From: Tubulanus polymorphus
Lineage: Eukaryota; Nemertea; Palaeonemertea; Tubulaniformes; Tubulanidae
Length of the DNA: 64,000 nucleotides
Direction of reading: 5' to 3'
Assembly: GCF_964204645.1 (NCBI RefSeq)
Contig: NC_134025.1
Coordinates: 12,591,001-12,655,000, forward strand
In this document: positions 24,284 to 36,779 of the stretch, piece after piece
Numbering within the stretch: position 1 is the first letter of the stretch
Layout of the letters: each line of letters starts with the position of its first letter
The notes under the pieces: model-generated
The model's input: only the letters and a program-made list of their open reading frames with translations
Database searches by the model: none
What the model was told of the DNA's origin: nothing
Translations under genes and position numbers: made by a program

Positions 24284-26660
24284 GTAGAAATAGCCGAATT
24301 GCATGGATTTGAGCGTCTAAAACCTTTTGATTGTTTACGCTGGTAATAAATTAGATCGTCTATCGGTTTCAATTTGTTGTTTCATTGCGTCCTGTTTTCA
24401 ATTCTCTAGCCGCGGGCCTCTTAATTAATGTCCGTTGTCATGGCTTCGGTCATGTTGGCTGGGGGGTTGGCTTAGTTATAATGCCGGTAATCCTTTTTAG
24501 TTGCCTTTGGGATACGGTACGATCTGTTTTGAGGGTGTGGATTCTATTTTCCGGCGACGATTGTGATTACCGTTGGGTAACTTTTGGGAGTTGCTTTTCC
24601 TTCCCTGTCATGTTACCGCAGCCGATGATGCTAAACCATTGTCGTTAAATTTTATCTTTGAGCGTTTAGGGAAGTTCGGTCCATTGGGCGTTTACGTTCT
24701 CAATTAATATTGCTTCTTTGCGCTTGCTGTTTAGATCTATTGTCATAACCCGTTTATGGTTTGGGATGTTAGTTTTGGGGTTTTGCAATACCTTTCAGTT
24801 TCGGAGTGTTGGAGCCGTCGCTGGGAGGCCCCGGTTTTTCCCATTTCTCCAGGGGTGTCAGTCTAAAAAAAAGAAAAGTCATTGTAGGTTCTCGCTCCTT
24901 CGTGCGAGCATTCTGCGGTCCCAGGTTTTCCCATATCTATATATTTTTGCAGTATGTCCGCACAACAGGGAGTGAGAATATTATACGATGGTTTGACGTA
25001 CACAACCGGACAGATCCTAGGGACTTAACTACGGAAGCCCCATGGTGACGTACGAGATAATATTTCACAATTTCGACTTAATAGTCGAAATTCGACATAA
25101 TTAGTCGAAATTCGACATAATTAACTCGAAATTCTACATGTCGGAATTCGCGGGCATCCCCGGGATTTTTTTAAGGGGGGTCATGATTCATTAATAGGTT
25201 GTAAACAGTTGAACCGGACCCTATGACTCGGATTGATTTAACAATGCATTTGAAGTCAATGCACGCCTCTGTTCTGATTCTATTGATTTCGCCCGGTCAC
25301 CTGTTTAAATCGCGTATATTTCAACCTAAACGGCTCCTGGGGACCATGTAGTGCCCAGATGCCAAAATACGATTCCGTCAAATCATCAATAACGGTAAAT
25401 TGCGATTTCAACTGACAACTGTACGAATATTGAATAGGGTCAATAAAATAGCGATTGGAAAAAGCGCATTTTTCTGACAAATGAGGAATATTTTCACTTG
25501 TTGAGAAGCTAAGAAATATTCATTATCATTTTGAAAACTGGTAACGATAATCTTATGAGAGAATTCATCAGAAAGTTAAGCTAGATAGTTTTAAATACGT
25601 GTATCACTCAGTGAGAAAAATGTCATTAGTTTTAATGCAGCAGTATGCCATTAGTTTTAACGGAGAATTAAATGAAAGTTTTAAAATTATCAAGATTGAT
25701 GAATTTGGCTAGATATACTCAACACTACTTTAGTAATTAAGTAGTAAAAAGCACATCAACTCGGTAATCGAAACTTACGTAGAAAGCAGAAGCAAAAAAT
25801 AAGTTTTTAGCAGTTTTACAGAATAGATCTTCTAATGGTTTATTTGTCGTACAGCCATTAATGAAAAAGAAAATAATATGGTCTAGCTAGACCTTGGTAG
25901 CACAGAAATCGGGTAGCTATTAGTACCTACTTAACAGCGGTACTGCGAACAAGTCCTTCCCTTGGCCAAGCCGAAATCCTTCATGAAGTTGAGGTCAAAG
26001 CAAAAAAAAAATAAATAAAATCTGACCGGCAGTATGAATGGAGAACGATCATCAGAAAGGGCTGTCAAAGTCGAAAGCGGCACAGAGCCGGAATATCCCA
26101 TCAACGTTAGATTTAAGTTTTGATTAATATTAATAGGGTGGTCCTCTTCAATTCGATCTGGTCCGTTTAAAAATCTTATGTAAGAAAACTCCGGGCAGCA
26201 CACGGGGCTGTCGTGAAAAAAATCCCCTGAAAATATAGAAAAACTTCACACATGTATTGTGTGAGCGAAGATCTGTGATCAAATATGATAAAAATTAGTA
26301 AAAATATACCTAGACCTTGGAGTGAATCCAAGATTAGATAACTATAAAACTCCAATCGTTTATAAGGACATTGCACCTGTTTCACATAGTGGACAACGGG
26401 ACCGCTTATTTGGCTACGAAATAAAGTGGAACCACTTTAAATACGGATTATCGGAATAAGAATTTATTACACTGAGAAATCAAGGGGGAAACGTACTGAA
26501 AACTGGAATTCTCTACATACGGAGATGGGACTCGGGTCGACGAAGTTAACGATCGATACACGTGTGTATCTGTTCAAAAAACGTTTTTATCTCCTAAGGA
26601 GCTACAAAAAGTTTGCGAATTATTCATAAATATTTGCGTCGGGGACCGGTTGCCGGTCTC
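24284..26660. other. Unrecognised interval between U copies
   Basis: 24,284-25,060 is richer in G+C and has open plus-strand frames (24,385-24,648 and others), but their translations show no family motif. From 25,200 the DNA is AT-rich and non-coding by inspection. Confidence 0.4.
25065..25145. repeat. Short tandem palindromic repeat
   Basis: Three to four copies of GTCGAAATTCGACATAATTA, itself containing the palindrome TCGAAATTCGA. Confidence 0.85.
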
Positions 26661-26917
26661 TAACCGCGAACGCAGGTGCGTCTTCACCCGTCAAGGGATT
26701 CGAACCCACTACGCTAAAGCTGTTCGCCGAACCCCTTGACCTCACGAGTCGTTGGAGTCGTTACTAGCCGACCAGAATCCGGTCGTACCAATCACAGCGC
26801 TTGTAACAAACGACTTTAGGCTTCTATTGGTTTTCCCGTTAAATAGACAATTAGCGAACGTTTTACTGAACAAGGAAGTATTTCGGAAATCGATATATGA
26901 CGTCATGCGCAACAGCC
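26660..26917. repeat. Satellite unit, left of U copy 3
   Basis: Matches 48,283-48,520 almost base for base (CGTCAAGGGATTCGAACCC, GGAGTCGTTACTAGCCGACC, CGATATATGACGTCATGCGC). It is interrupted at 26,917 by U copy 3. On the minus strand it contains GGGTTCGAATCCC, identical to a tRNA T-arm/B box, so the satellite may derive from a tRNA-related sequence. Confidence 0.85.
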
Positions 26918-29900
26918 ATTATGAGAATGCCGGTTTGCTAGCGTATCTATTTAACACCCGTATTGCTCGGGTTAGTTTTACTATCAACGGGTGGCGCTGT
27001 ATGTAAATTTCACATAAATCAACGACTTTCGGCTATTAGCGGTACTTAAGACCACTTGAAAACATCATAGTCAATTACGGTAGTAGTGAACATAAAAAGA
27101 TACAGTACAAATATACAGTACGGTGTACAGTTAAGGACATGATTCCATAGCACCCATACCAGAGACATTTTGTTCAGACAAGGACTATTAGTTAAACACT
27201 AATCTTCATTTTCAGCAATTAACGATCTGGTGAATTAATTAGTGATTCGGTCTTTCGGTGGTTCGAGATAAAATGCCCGCAAAATAAGAACCTAACGAAC
27301 CAGGGCTGACCACAAATTGCCCAACAGATAAATTTTCGAAACGACACAATCCAATCATGTTTGGTAACAAATGTGGCGTGGACCATGGTCTTTTAACTGA
27401 CCAATGCATGACCAGTACTGACCATATAGTAAATTATTTGTTTGCAAACAATTAAGTTGTTTGGTGTCAAATAACTAGATATGATGTGGGCATTAATCTA
27501 ACTGGTACTGACCAGTTACCAGTGCTAACCAGAACCCCCATAAGTAATTTATATGTTTAGCGAATCCTTCGTTAGAACTACTAGCTCTTAAATTTGTCGC
27601 TTGAAAAAGTCTTGTCCGATTTTTTGTTGTAGGTAGCGAGCTAACTTTGAAATTCCGCTAAAATGCATAAGAATTTTACGTTGGGTGAGTGTTTGATGTT
27701 ATAACAATATCAGACTGAAGTATGGATTCGGTTTCTACTTTTTAATTGAACATTTATATCACATATTGGGCATCATTTTTACCAGTATATATTGAATAAC
27801 CTATCTATATATCATCTTCAATTTTATAAAATCTGACTTTTGAGATGTCATTCAATCAATGCATTCACATGCGGTCGTCGCTTTCAATAGCCACCACGGA
27901 CTGGCTCCTTATTATTTCTTTGGTGATACCATTGGCGGACGATCCCACACGTTTCTTGCTCCAGCCCTAGAATGCTCAATATTCGTCATGAACCCCGATT
28001 TGAGTTTAAATTCAAAATACTCCTAAAACACACCTGTTAACTAGATTACTCTAAAACACCTTTATGTGCAAGAATCAGTGAAATTGGCGCTTTATCAGTT
28101 GTATTCATCTCGTACCCACGAATCTCGTATCGTATCCTATTAATGTGGAGACCCATCCTCGTAAAGAGAATGAATAGGCTCTGTTGCGTTCATATCATTT
28201 GATATGAGGCTACGTGTCATCTTAAATTGAAATCACGTTGTTTTTTTAAAGGGTGGGCGAGAATATATTCTTATGTTTTTGTTTCTCTGAATGTTGCTAT
28301 TTAAGAGTTCAATTATTTCAGTCTACCAAACAAAGGATTTTCCGTATGTTTCGTGACATGTTTTTCCATAACCCTAGGAGAGCATTTTAGGTATTTTTTT
28401 GCGGATGACCGAAAGCTGCTATCCCTTTCTAGTAATTTGATGATATCCGTCGAAATCTAAATTCTAAAAAGGAATCAGGCATATCTTCTTTATTGACTAA
28501 ATATGAACTCAACAACAAGTGACATTCCCTTCAAAGGCGCCGAAGTAAAATCATGTGTCGAGTGGAGATGATATTGTGTCAGAATTTCTTCAAAATCGGA
28601 GAAAATTGAATATTTTAAAAATAATCATTTTACATGTATGTTTAAATCCGTTATAACTGGAGTAATTTTCATGAAAAAATATCTATGGAATCAGCGAAAT
28701 GTAATTAAGAGGAACACTATGTTTAAAAAGTTATCAAAGACATTTGAAAAAAGTTTTCTGAATTCGTCAACTGTTAAACTAGTAACAACCAGATGTGTTC
28801 CCATTAAACCACCGACCGCGAGCCGAGTCGATGTGAGATGTGCCCTACACTGAAAATCTCAAGTGCTATACAACCGGTTTTTTAGGTGCCTCTGAATGTC
28901 GGCCGTTAAAAAAACTGAACAATTCCCATTTGGAAAGGGCCTACGTAGTTAGAGAAAATTCAAGATGTGTATATCGTGTGAGATACAGGCTCCATATTTC
29001 ATGTGCGTTTGGAATTTAACCTTGTTTTATAACGAAACACGCATGTATTTATGCTATTTTAGATTTAAAAAGAGCGCACGAAAGTGTTTCATGAGACCCG
29101 CAAACAACGTCAAGTTATTTATGCATTTTTGATTTATATGAATAAATTTCGCTTCGAAATCTTAAAATTTCTCAGGTGGATTATTCAATAAATTCACAAC
29201 AGTCCATTATGGATTAGTTTGACGCCAATCGTTCTTTTAAAGATCTTTCTTTCTCGAAGAAAGATTTTCTTAAAAACTTTGATTATGGCGAATGTTTTAT
29301 GTGTCCGATAGTTAAACCTTCGGGTATTATACTAGAACACAAATTTTTAAAGATATTCATAACATACTGAAGGATATCACAGGTTATACCCGAACATATG
29401 CAGTTGGATAGATCTTTTTGTTTCGACTCGCATGCGACAGTAAAAACGGTACTTGATATAATAAGTGAACTTCATCATTGATATTTTCACTAATCTACTT
29501 GAATTCCAAAAAAGAACTGACAATGAAAAAGGGTTACAGCTGTGACTGATATCGCTCCAAATTTCAATTCCTATGAACACTTTTAATATAAAGACAACTA
29601 TTAACGAAACAGTTTTTAGAGGCGAAGAATCCGCGTTACCATCGAATTTTCAAAACTTGAAGGAATGGTTAATGCCTCGGTGACCACTGGTCTAGTACGC
29701 GGTTTTCTGAAATGAAAGTGGCCAAGTCTAAATAACAACTATTGTATCACATGATTTCAAATATTAGGAACCCGATGCGTTTAATGATTTGATTAATTGG
29801 TATCGCGCAGATTGGTTGAAAGACGGGTGTTAGTCACCTTGTGATTTAATTGTTTTTCATGCATCGATTAATTAATCTTATTATAACTTATTTGTAGGCG

Positions 29901-30189
29901 CATCCCGCAAACATTTTCTATTCGTTGAGTTTTCAAACGCAGTACTGTTCAGATGATTCGAGTCAAGTAGTAAAAAAGTTTATGTATTAGCATTACTATG
30001 CAGTGAAAATAACGCACTGCGGCAAGTGAGGTGCTGTGATCCAGATGTGTAACCCATTTATGGGTAATAAATTTCCATCATGTCAACGCCATTCAAAAAC
30101 AGTAGCAAAACTTTCTGCTGGTTTCTAGAAATAGCAATACGACGACAAGCACTTTCGAATTCGACCACGATATTTGAGAAGTTTCGCTG

Positions 30190-30440
30190 GTGGTCAGTGA
30201 TGGTCAATTTATGAATTTTAATGGCGAATCCTTTCTAGTTTCACACCAAAAGCGGTACCGGTATATCGTTCTTTCAAGAAGTTTCAATTGGTCAGTGGTG
30301 GTCAGTGATGGTCAATTTATGAATTTTCAATGGCGAATCCTTTCTAGTTTGACACCATAACGCGGTATATCGTTTTCATATTGGAGAAGTTTGAATTGGT
30401 CATTGGTGGTCAGTGATGGTCAGTGATGAATTTGCAATGA
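30190..30440 (+). repeat. Subterminal array of U copy 3 (2-3 units)
   Basis: Same GGTCAGTGATGGTCAATTTA units as the arrays in copies 1 and 2. The Polinton entered about 90 bp beyond it, in another GGTCAGT. Confidence 0.8.
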
Positions 30441-30528
30441 TGATTCCTTAGAGGTTTGAAAACAAACATTACATGATAAATTTCCGAAATTCGAAGTCAA
30501 GTGGTCAGACTCGGGGATATCTCAATTG

Positions 30529-30534
30529 GTCAGT
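30529..30534. other. Polinton target-site duplication, left
   Basis: GTCAGT directly precedes AGTAATTAGAAG. It is identical to the 6-mer after the right end. U copy 1 has the unfilled site (minus strand, about 12,659-12,666) as a single GTCAGT. Confidence 0.95.
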
Positions 30535-30946
30535 AGTAATTAGAAGATGGCGTTTTCAGATCAGCGGTCGAGCGGTCGAGACACCACTCATCACCACAAG
30601 TAATTTTTTTCCCTAATAAATGGGGGAGAATGAACACCAGCCAGAAAACAATAATGTTAATAAAAATCAATATTATTGCCAATATTGTAAAAAATACATT
30701 GATAAATCCCAAAAATCACGACATGAAAAAACTGCAAATCATATAAAAAATGTAATAGATTTTGAAACTCCAGAAAATTCCAATGAAAGAAAAGAACGAT
30801 TAGAAAATATGAATGTGGATGAAATAAAATGTGAAGTTTGTAATGAATTTATAGAAAAAAGGAATTATAATAGACATCTCGAATCACAAAAACACCATCA
30901 AAATTTAAGTAATAATGTTTTAGGAAAAGAATATTTCGATGATAAA
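30535..30946 (+). repeat. Polinton left terminal inverted repeat (412 bp)
   Basis: Matches 47,324-47,735 inverted, nearly without difference, and ends inside the coding sequence after codon 109 of the frame beginning at 30,620. The outer 85 bp are GC-richer and precede the start codon. Confidence 0.95.
30602..30622 (+). promoter_or_regulatory. T-run/TAAATG start motif, polB
   Basis: AA, seven T, CCC, then TAATAAATG. The start codon is the ATG of TAAATG. The same arrangement is duplicated in the right repeat (47,648-47,668, minus). Confidence 0.6.
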
Positions 30947-33900
30947 CCTCAAAAAGTAAAAAAACCAACTTCAAAAACTAAATCCATTTCAAATAAACCT
31001 TACATGGAAAATGTTAGAAATTATATTGATTCACTAGAAATAAAAGATACAATTGAAATTTTAGAAACATTACATAGTAAAATTGGTCCTGCGGCTATTA
31101 TATTTAGATTCTTTAAAGGTACAACAATAGAAGATTATAGTAAATTTAATGAAATAATAGAAAAAATACTAGATTTGATAACAGATGTTGAATATCCAAA
31201 AATTAGTATCTCTGGGAAAGTAAGTTTTATAAAGTCAGAAGAAAAAATGAATTATAATATTCAAACACTCTCTGAAGAAATAATTTCAAAAACACAAATA
31301 AAAGAGAAGTTAGAAAAAATATTAAATGAATTTAAACGTCATATTGAAGAAAGATATTTTGAGGGTTCTGGCTTAACATTGAATGAAATTATATATTTAG
31401 ATTTAAATGTTTACAATACAAAAAGAAATAAAACATCAAAAAGTAAAACAATGTTTAAAAATGATTCAAACTTTACAACAGAAAAGGATATTAAAGCATC
31501 ATCTTATATTAAATTATCATTAACGACAAAAGCAGTAATAAATATTCAAAATGAAGATAATAAATGTTTTCTATGGTCAATTATTAGTTGCTTACATCCA
31601 ACACAGGAAAATGTTTGTAGGATAACAGATTATCGGAAATATGAAACATTATATAAAATTGATCAATATCCAGTAACTATAAAAATGATACCCAAAATAG
31701 AAAAAATTAATAAGTTAAAAATAAATGTATTCGAATTAATGCAATTACCAAAGACAAAAGGTGAAAATATTAAAGATTATACATTGGAAGCTTTATATTT
31801 AACAGAATATTATGATGATGAAAATGCTATAGATTTGTTATATTACAAAAAAGATGAAAATGAACATTATATGTGGTTAAAACAAATTGATTTATTCTTT
31901 AGAACAGAAAGTGATTTTAACAGCCATAAAATTTATCTATGTAGAAAATGTTTATCTAAATTTAGAACTGAGAATGCGTTACTAAAACATAAAGAATTAT
32001 GTGATAATAAAGATTTTTGTAAATTAATAATGCCAACAGAAAAAGATTATAAATAGAAATTTACTAATCATAAATTTAAAAATATTGTTCCATTTGTAAT
32101 TTATGGGGATTTTGAATCGTTGAATAAAGAATTAACTGATCAAGATAGAAAAGAAATATATAACAAAAAGCAATTATTAAAATCAATGGATAAAGGAAAT
32201 GAATTAAATGAAGACACAATACAAGACCCACCAATTATAAATACAATTAAAAAAGTTCATCAAAGAGCTGCTGCTTATGGAATTTACATCAAATCAAATT
32301 ATCCCGAATTATATGAAAGTCAATATATTTCTTTTAGAGGTGAAAATGTAGTTAATGATTTTTGTGATAAAATGATTGAATTAGAAAGTGATTTTGCAAA
32401 ATTATTAAACAAAAATAAAAGAATAGTTATGACAAAAGAAGATGAAATTGATTTTAATTATGCAACTCATTGTTGTTATTGTGAAAAACGTTTTTATTCA
32501 TTTGATAAAAAAGTTAGAGATCATGATCATTTGAATTCAAAATATCGTGGAGCTGCTCATGAAGATTGCAATTTACAAGCTAAAAAAGTTAATTTCGTAC
32601 CAATATTATTTCATAATTTATCAGGCTATGATACCCATCTATTTATAAAACAATTATCAAAGAAATTGGGCGCAATTAATCAGGAAATAGAAGAATATAA
32701 CGCTATGAATGAAGCAAATGTAAGAAAATATGATTTTAAACTATTAGCTAAAACATCTGAAAATTATATTTCATTTCAATTTGGTTGCATTAGATTTTTA
32801 GATTCTTATAGATTTCTAGCAAGTTCATTAGATAATTTATCAAAAAGTTTAGTTGATAATGATTTTGTTATAACTCGATATTATTATCCAAATGAACAAG
32901 ATTTTAAATTATTGAGATATAAAGGCGCAATTCCTTATTCATTTTATAAAACACACAATGATTTTAATGTAACAGAATTATTAAAAGATCAATTTTATGA
33001 TCAATTAAAAGAGGAGTATGTGAAAGATGAAGTGTTTAATAGAACATTAAATATTTGGAACCATTTTAAGATGAAAAATCATGGCGAATTAGTTGATTTA
33101 TATTTAAAATCAGACGTTATGATATTGGCTGACATATTTGAAAAATTTAGAGAAGTTAATTTGAATCATTTTAATGTTGATCCTTGTTATTGTTATTCAA
33201 GTCCTGGTTTAACCTGGCAATGTGGTTTAAAATATACAAATGTAGAATTAGATTTATTAAAAGAACCAGATATGGTTTTATTATTTGAAAAATCAATTAG
33301 AGGTGGAATTAGTGGTGTTATGGGAGATAGGTATTTTAAAGCAAATGATGAATACAAATTATTATATATTGACGCCAATAATTTATATGGTTGGGCAATG
33401 ATGCAACCTCAACCATATAAAAATTTTATATTAACAGAAGTTGAAAATGGTGATAAAACTGATTGGGAAAGCGCAATTGCGAGTTTAAAAGATGAAGCAC
33501 CAATTGGTTATTTCTTCGTAGTTGATTTAGAATATCCTGAAAATATAAAGTTTAAAACTAGAAACTTACCTTATTGCCCAGAACATTTAACTGTAGATGA
33601 TAGTTATTTAAGTGAATACCAGAAGATAATAAAACCGAAAGATCATGTTTTTACAGAAAAATTAATACTTACTCAAAATAATAAATACAATTATATTGTT
33701 CATTATAGAATGTTAAAATTTTATCTAAAACAAGGAATGAAATTAAAGAAAGTACATAGATATATTGAATTTAATCAATCGAAGTGGTTAGAAAAATATA
33801 TAGATTTCAATACTCAACAGAGAACCATATCAAAAACAGATTTTGAAAAAGATTTCTTCAAATTAATGAACAATAGTTTTTATGGTAAAACATGTGAAAA

Positions 33901-35396
33901 TATTAGAAATAGAAATGATATTGAATTAGTAAATAATTCTGAAAGATTAAGACATTTACAATCAAGTCCTAGACATTTAGGAAATAAAAGATTTGAAGAT
34001 TATTTAACAGCAGTTAAATTAAAAAGAACATCAATGAAATTTAATAAACCTATATTTATAGGTTCGACTGTTTTAGAAGTATCAAAATTATCAATGTATG
34101 ATTTTTATTATAATGTTTTACAACCACTTTTTGGGGAAAAGCATATTGAAATATTATATTTTGATTCTGTAACAGCTGACACCCCAATATTATTAAAATG
34201 TAATGATAAAATATTGATAAGAAGAATTTCAGAAATAATTCCAAAACAAAATGAATGTTATATTTCATATGGAGAAAAAGAATTAATACAAATAAATGGT
34301 TTAATGGATGTTTGGACAAGAAATGGATGGAAAAAATTAAAGAATATTATTAGACATAAAACAAATAAGAAAATCTATAGAGTTAGAACTAAATTAGGAT
34401 TTGTAGATGTTACAGAAGATCATAGTTTAATTAAACGAAATGGCGATGAAATAAAACCAACTGATATAAAAATTGGAGATGAATTATTGCATAAAAGATT
34501 TTTCCAAAGAATGAATCATATGTCATTTGATGAAATTATTGATAATATTTATAATATAGAACCCGAAACATTAGAAGAAAAAGAATATTTTATCAAAGGA
34601 TTTTTCATGGGTGATGGTTCAGCAGGTGTGTATAATTATGTTAATCGCACTCAATATTGCTGGTATTTATGCAATCAAGACTTAAAATTATTAGAAAGAA
34701 TTAAGAAATTCTGTGAAGAAGTTTATTCACATAAAACATTCAAAATCATAGATGTTATGAAATCATCGCAATGTTATAGAATACTTGTAAATAATCCTAA
34801 AGATTTTAAGCCATGTAGAAAATGAGTTAACAGAAGAAGTTAAGGATTTATTTGAAATACATAACCCATCAGATTATGTTTATGATTTATCAACTGAAGA
34901 TGGTACATTTAACTGTGGATTTCCATTAATAGCGGTCAATACTGACGCCTACATACTAAAAATCAAGACAAATGACATAACAAAAGACTTAAAAACATTA
35001 AAACATTATTTTGAATTTAGCTATTATCCTAAAGATCATGAACTATTTAGCAATGATAATAAAAAGATTCCTGGTAAATTTAAAGATGAATTAGGGGGTG
35101 ATGAAATGATTGAATTTGTTGGGATAAGAAGTAAAATGTATAGTTACAGAACAAAAGATCATGAAGCTAAAAAGTTAAAAGGAATAACAAAACATGTGGT
35201 TGATAAACATATAGAATTTCAAGATTATATAAAGTGTTTATATAAATCAATTGTTATGAAACACAAAATGAATTGTTTAAGATCAGAAGATCATGAGATG
35301 TACATTAATGAAGTTGAAAAAACTAGTTTAAATCCATTTGATGATAAAAGGCATATTTTAGATGATGGTATAAAAACATTACCTTATGGCCATTAA
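30620..35396 (+). pseudogene. POLB: Family B DNA polymerase with intein, broken by one stop and one frameshift
   Basis: Replicates the element; protein-primed type. The first segment (478 codons) has two N-terminal zinc fingers (YYCQYCKKYIDKSQKSRH; CEVCNEFIEKRNYNRH), an 'NKCFLWSIISCLHP' block and a distal finger (LCRKCLSKF). A TAG at 32,054-32,056 interrupts it, and the frame resumes in phase with the Exo I motif DFE at 32,108-32,116, so the ATG at 32,120 is internal. In the second segment: CxxC/HDH zinc module (residues 118-150), Exo II HNLSGYD (165-171), Exo III YLKSDV (328-333), motif A DANNLYGWAM (418-427), motif B KLMNNSFYGKT (581-591), and motif C split after YFD by an intein. A one-base shift near 34,811 lies inside the intein. 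The C-terminal part ends with 'NPFDDKRHIL' and a stop at 35,396. Length and motif order are normal for Polinton polymerases apart from the intein. The 3' end overlaps the convergent gene by 4 bp. Confidence 0.93.
34166..34940 (+). other. Intein inserted in polymerase motif C
   Basis: About 258 codons, beginning with Ser1 directly after YFD and ending with Asn directly before Thr-Asp of motif C. Block A is SVTADTPIL. Block B is VTEDHSLI with the conserved Thr-x-x-His (about 34,408-34,428). A LAGLIDADG-type block, FIKGFFMGDGSAG, is at about 34,590-34,627. Block F is VYDLSTEDGTFNCG (about 34,880-34,920) and block G is LIAVN followed by Thr (34,926-34,943). The penultimate residue is Val instead of the usual His. 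Only one clear endonuclease motif is visible, so the homing domain looks reduced. A one-base frameshift near 34,811 separates the two splicing halves. The insertion site equals the 'c' site used by inteins in other B-family polymerases. Confidence 0.9.
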
Positions 35397-36708
35397 AACA
35401 TAAAATCAATATCATCATACTCGAAATCACTATTGGCTTCTTCATTTTCATTTAATTGTTCAGGTTCTTCTTCCATTCCATTTTTCTCATTTAAATAAAG
35501 TTCTATCTTGTTCCACATTTCATCTCGCTCTCTTTGTTTCTTTTTGTTTGTTAATTCGTCAAATGGAATTATAATATCTAGGTTTAAATAATTTACAATC
35601 TTATTTAAAAAGAATTCATAAATTATTGAATCTGTTATTCTATTTTCCAAATGATACATTAATATTTGTTTGAATATTTTTTTTATATTTTCCATATCTT
35701 CTTCTGTTAATTTAGGTTTTTCATAATAATCGTTAAATAATAAATATAAATACATTTTCTTTTGTTTTGTGTTAAATGTTGGCGGAATAATTGTTTTTAT
35801 AATATCTTTTTTGTTATTTCACCATTTTCATTTTCTATTATTTTCATTTTTTCAAGCCATTGCATATATTCTGGAGTATGATCTTCCATAGAAAATATTT
35901 TAAAAATTTCATCTAGATAATTCAATTTTGGATCTATGAGAAAATCTCTAGTTTTTTCTTCACCCAATAAATTCTTTTGCCATCCACATTCATTACAAAA
36001 TAACACAGTACCTTCTTGTCTTAAGGTCGCATAACTACATTGTGGACATTTTCGTTTATAATTTACTGGTAATAGATCTTCATTAAGCTCTTGGTATTTT
36101 CTTAAGTTTTCTTTATGTTTTATTGTTCTATTATGTAGATTTGAATTACTTGTTGTAATAATCAATTTACAATATTTACAATAATATGTTTTTCTTGTTA
36201 ATTCATTATATTGTTTTTCTAACTTTTCAACTGTTTCTTCATTATCTGGTAACGTTTTCTCATATTTTATTTTTTCTAATAAATTATTTTTTCTTTCATT
36301 AAATTCAGTTTCAAATTTATTATAAATTTTATATATATGTACTTTACGAAATTGATGATTCTCCCAATCTTCTATATTTTCAGGGCTATATTTTATTCGA
36401 CAAGGCTCGCAGAAATGATCTTTTATATTATCCTTATCATAGAAAAAGAAAGGTCTTTTCCAAATAACTTCAGGTTCAACTTCAGCAGAATTACTATTAC
36501 TTTCATTACTATCAACATTGGCCGTTGCGCCATTAATTCTACACTTATCTGAATGTTTTTTAACATAATTTCTTGAGAATGATTTATTACATTTTGGACA
36601 GTTTATTTTAGGGGGTTTATAATTTTCATCATGTTTTTTCATATGTCGAGCCATATTACTTTTTCTTAGAAGTTCATCACAAATTTCACATGCTATCTTC
36701 TCATCCAT
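35393..36708 (-). pseudogene. Zinc-finger/zinc-ribbon protein, VLTF3-like candidate, one frameshift
   Basis: First part (36,708-35,797, 303 codons): C2H2-type fingers CEICDELLRKSNMARHMKKH and CPKCNKSFSRNYVKKHSDKC, further CxxC/H fingers around residues 100-125 and 175-197, then a zinc ribbon (CPQCSYATLRQEGTVLFCNE, CGW). Second part (35,755-35,393, 120 codons) starts NDYYEKPKLTEEDMENIKKI and ends acidic. The second frame is open upstream of its ATG to about 35,795, where it meets the end of the first, so I read one gene of about 435 codons with a one-base shift near 35,797. A zinc ribbon followed by a 'YYE…LT.E…IF' C-terminal region recalls the late transcription factor VLTF3 family of nucleocytoplasmic large DNA viruses. 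That is my inference from pattern; the intervening region is shorter than usual. It reads toward polB and is divergent from the capsid operon. Confidence 0.5.
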
Positions 36709-36724
36709 TTATTTAGGAAAAATT
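36706..36724 (-). promoter_or_regulatory. T-run/TAAATG start motif, zinc protein
   Basis: Minus strand AATTTTTCCTAAATAAATG. It supports Met at 36,708 and shows that the motif also serves the antisense gene. Confidence 0.55.
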
Positions 36725-36755
36725 TTATTAAAATTAATTTTTAGTGATGAGCGGT

Positions 36756-36779
36756 AATTTTTTTATGTTATAAATAATG
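36756..36779 (+). promoter_or_regulatory. T-run start motif, minor capsid
   Basis: AA, seven T, then ATGTTATAAATAATG. Here three bases separate TAAAT from the ATG, the one variant of the pattern. Confidence 0.5.

Noticed and set aside
24385-24975. Overlapping plus-strand frames in the GC-richer interval
   Set aside because: No family motif or splice structure; codon choice looks random.
26695-26760. Functional tRNA gene from the GGGTTCGAATCCC block
   Set aside because: The T-stem pairs only three bases and no A box or full cloverleaf can be formed; treated as satellite.
26752-27006. 84-codon frame across the satellite/U copy 3 junction
   Set aside because: It spans an insertion boundary, so it cannot be an old gene.
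32120-34825. Polymerase gene starting at the Met at 32,120
   Set aside because: The Exo I motif lies just upstream in the same frame and there is no TAAATG motif; this Met is internal to a gene broken by a TAG.
35106-35396. Separate 96-aa gene
   Set aside because: It is the polymerase C-terminus after the intein; the frame is open upstream to 34,812.
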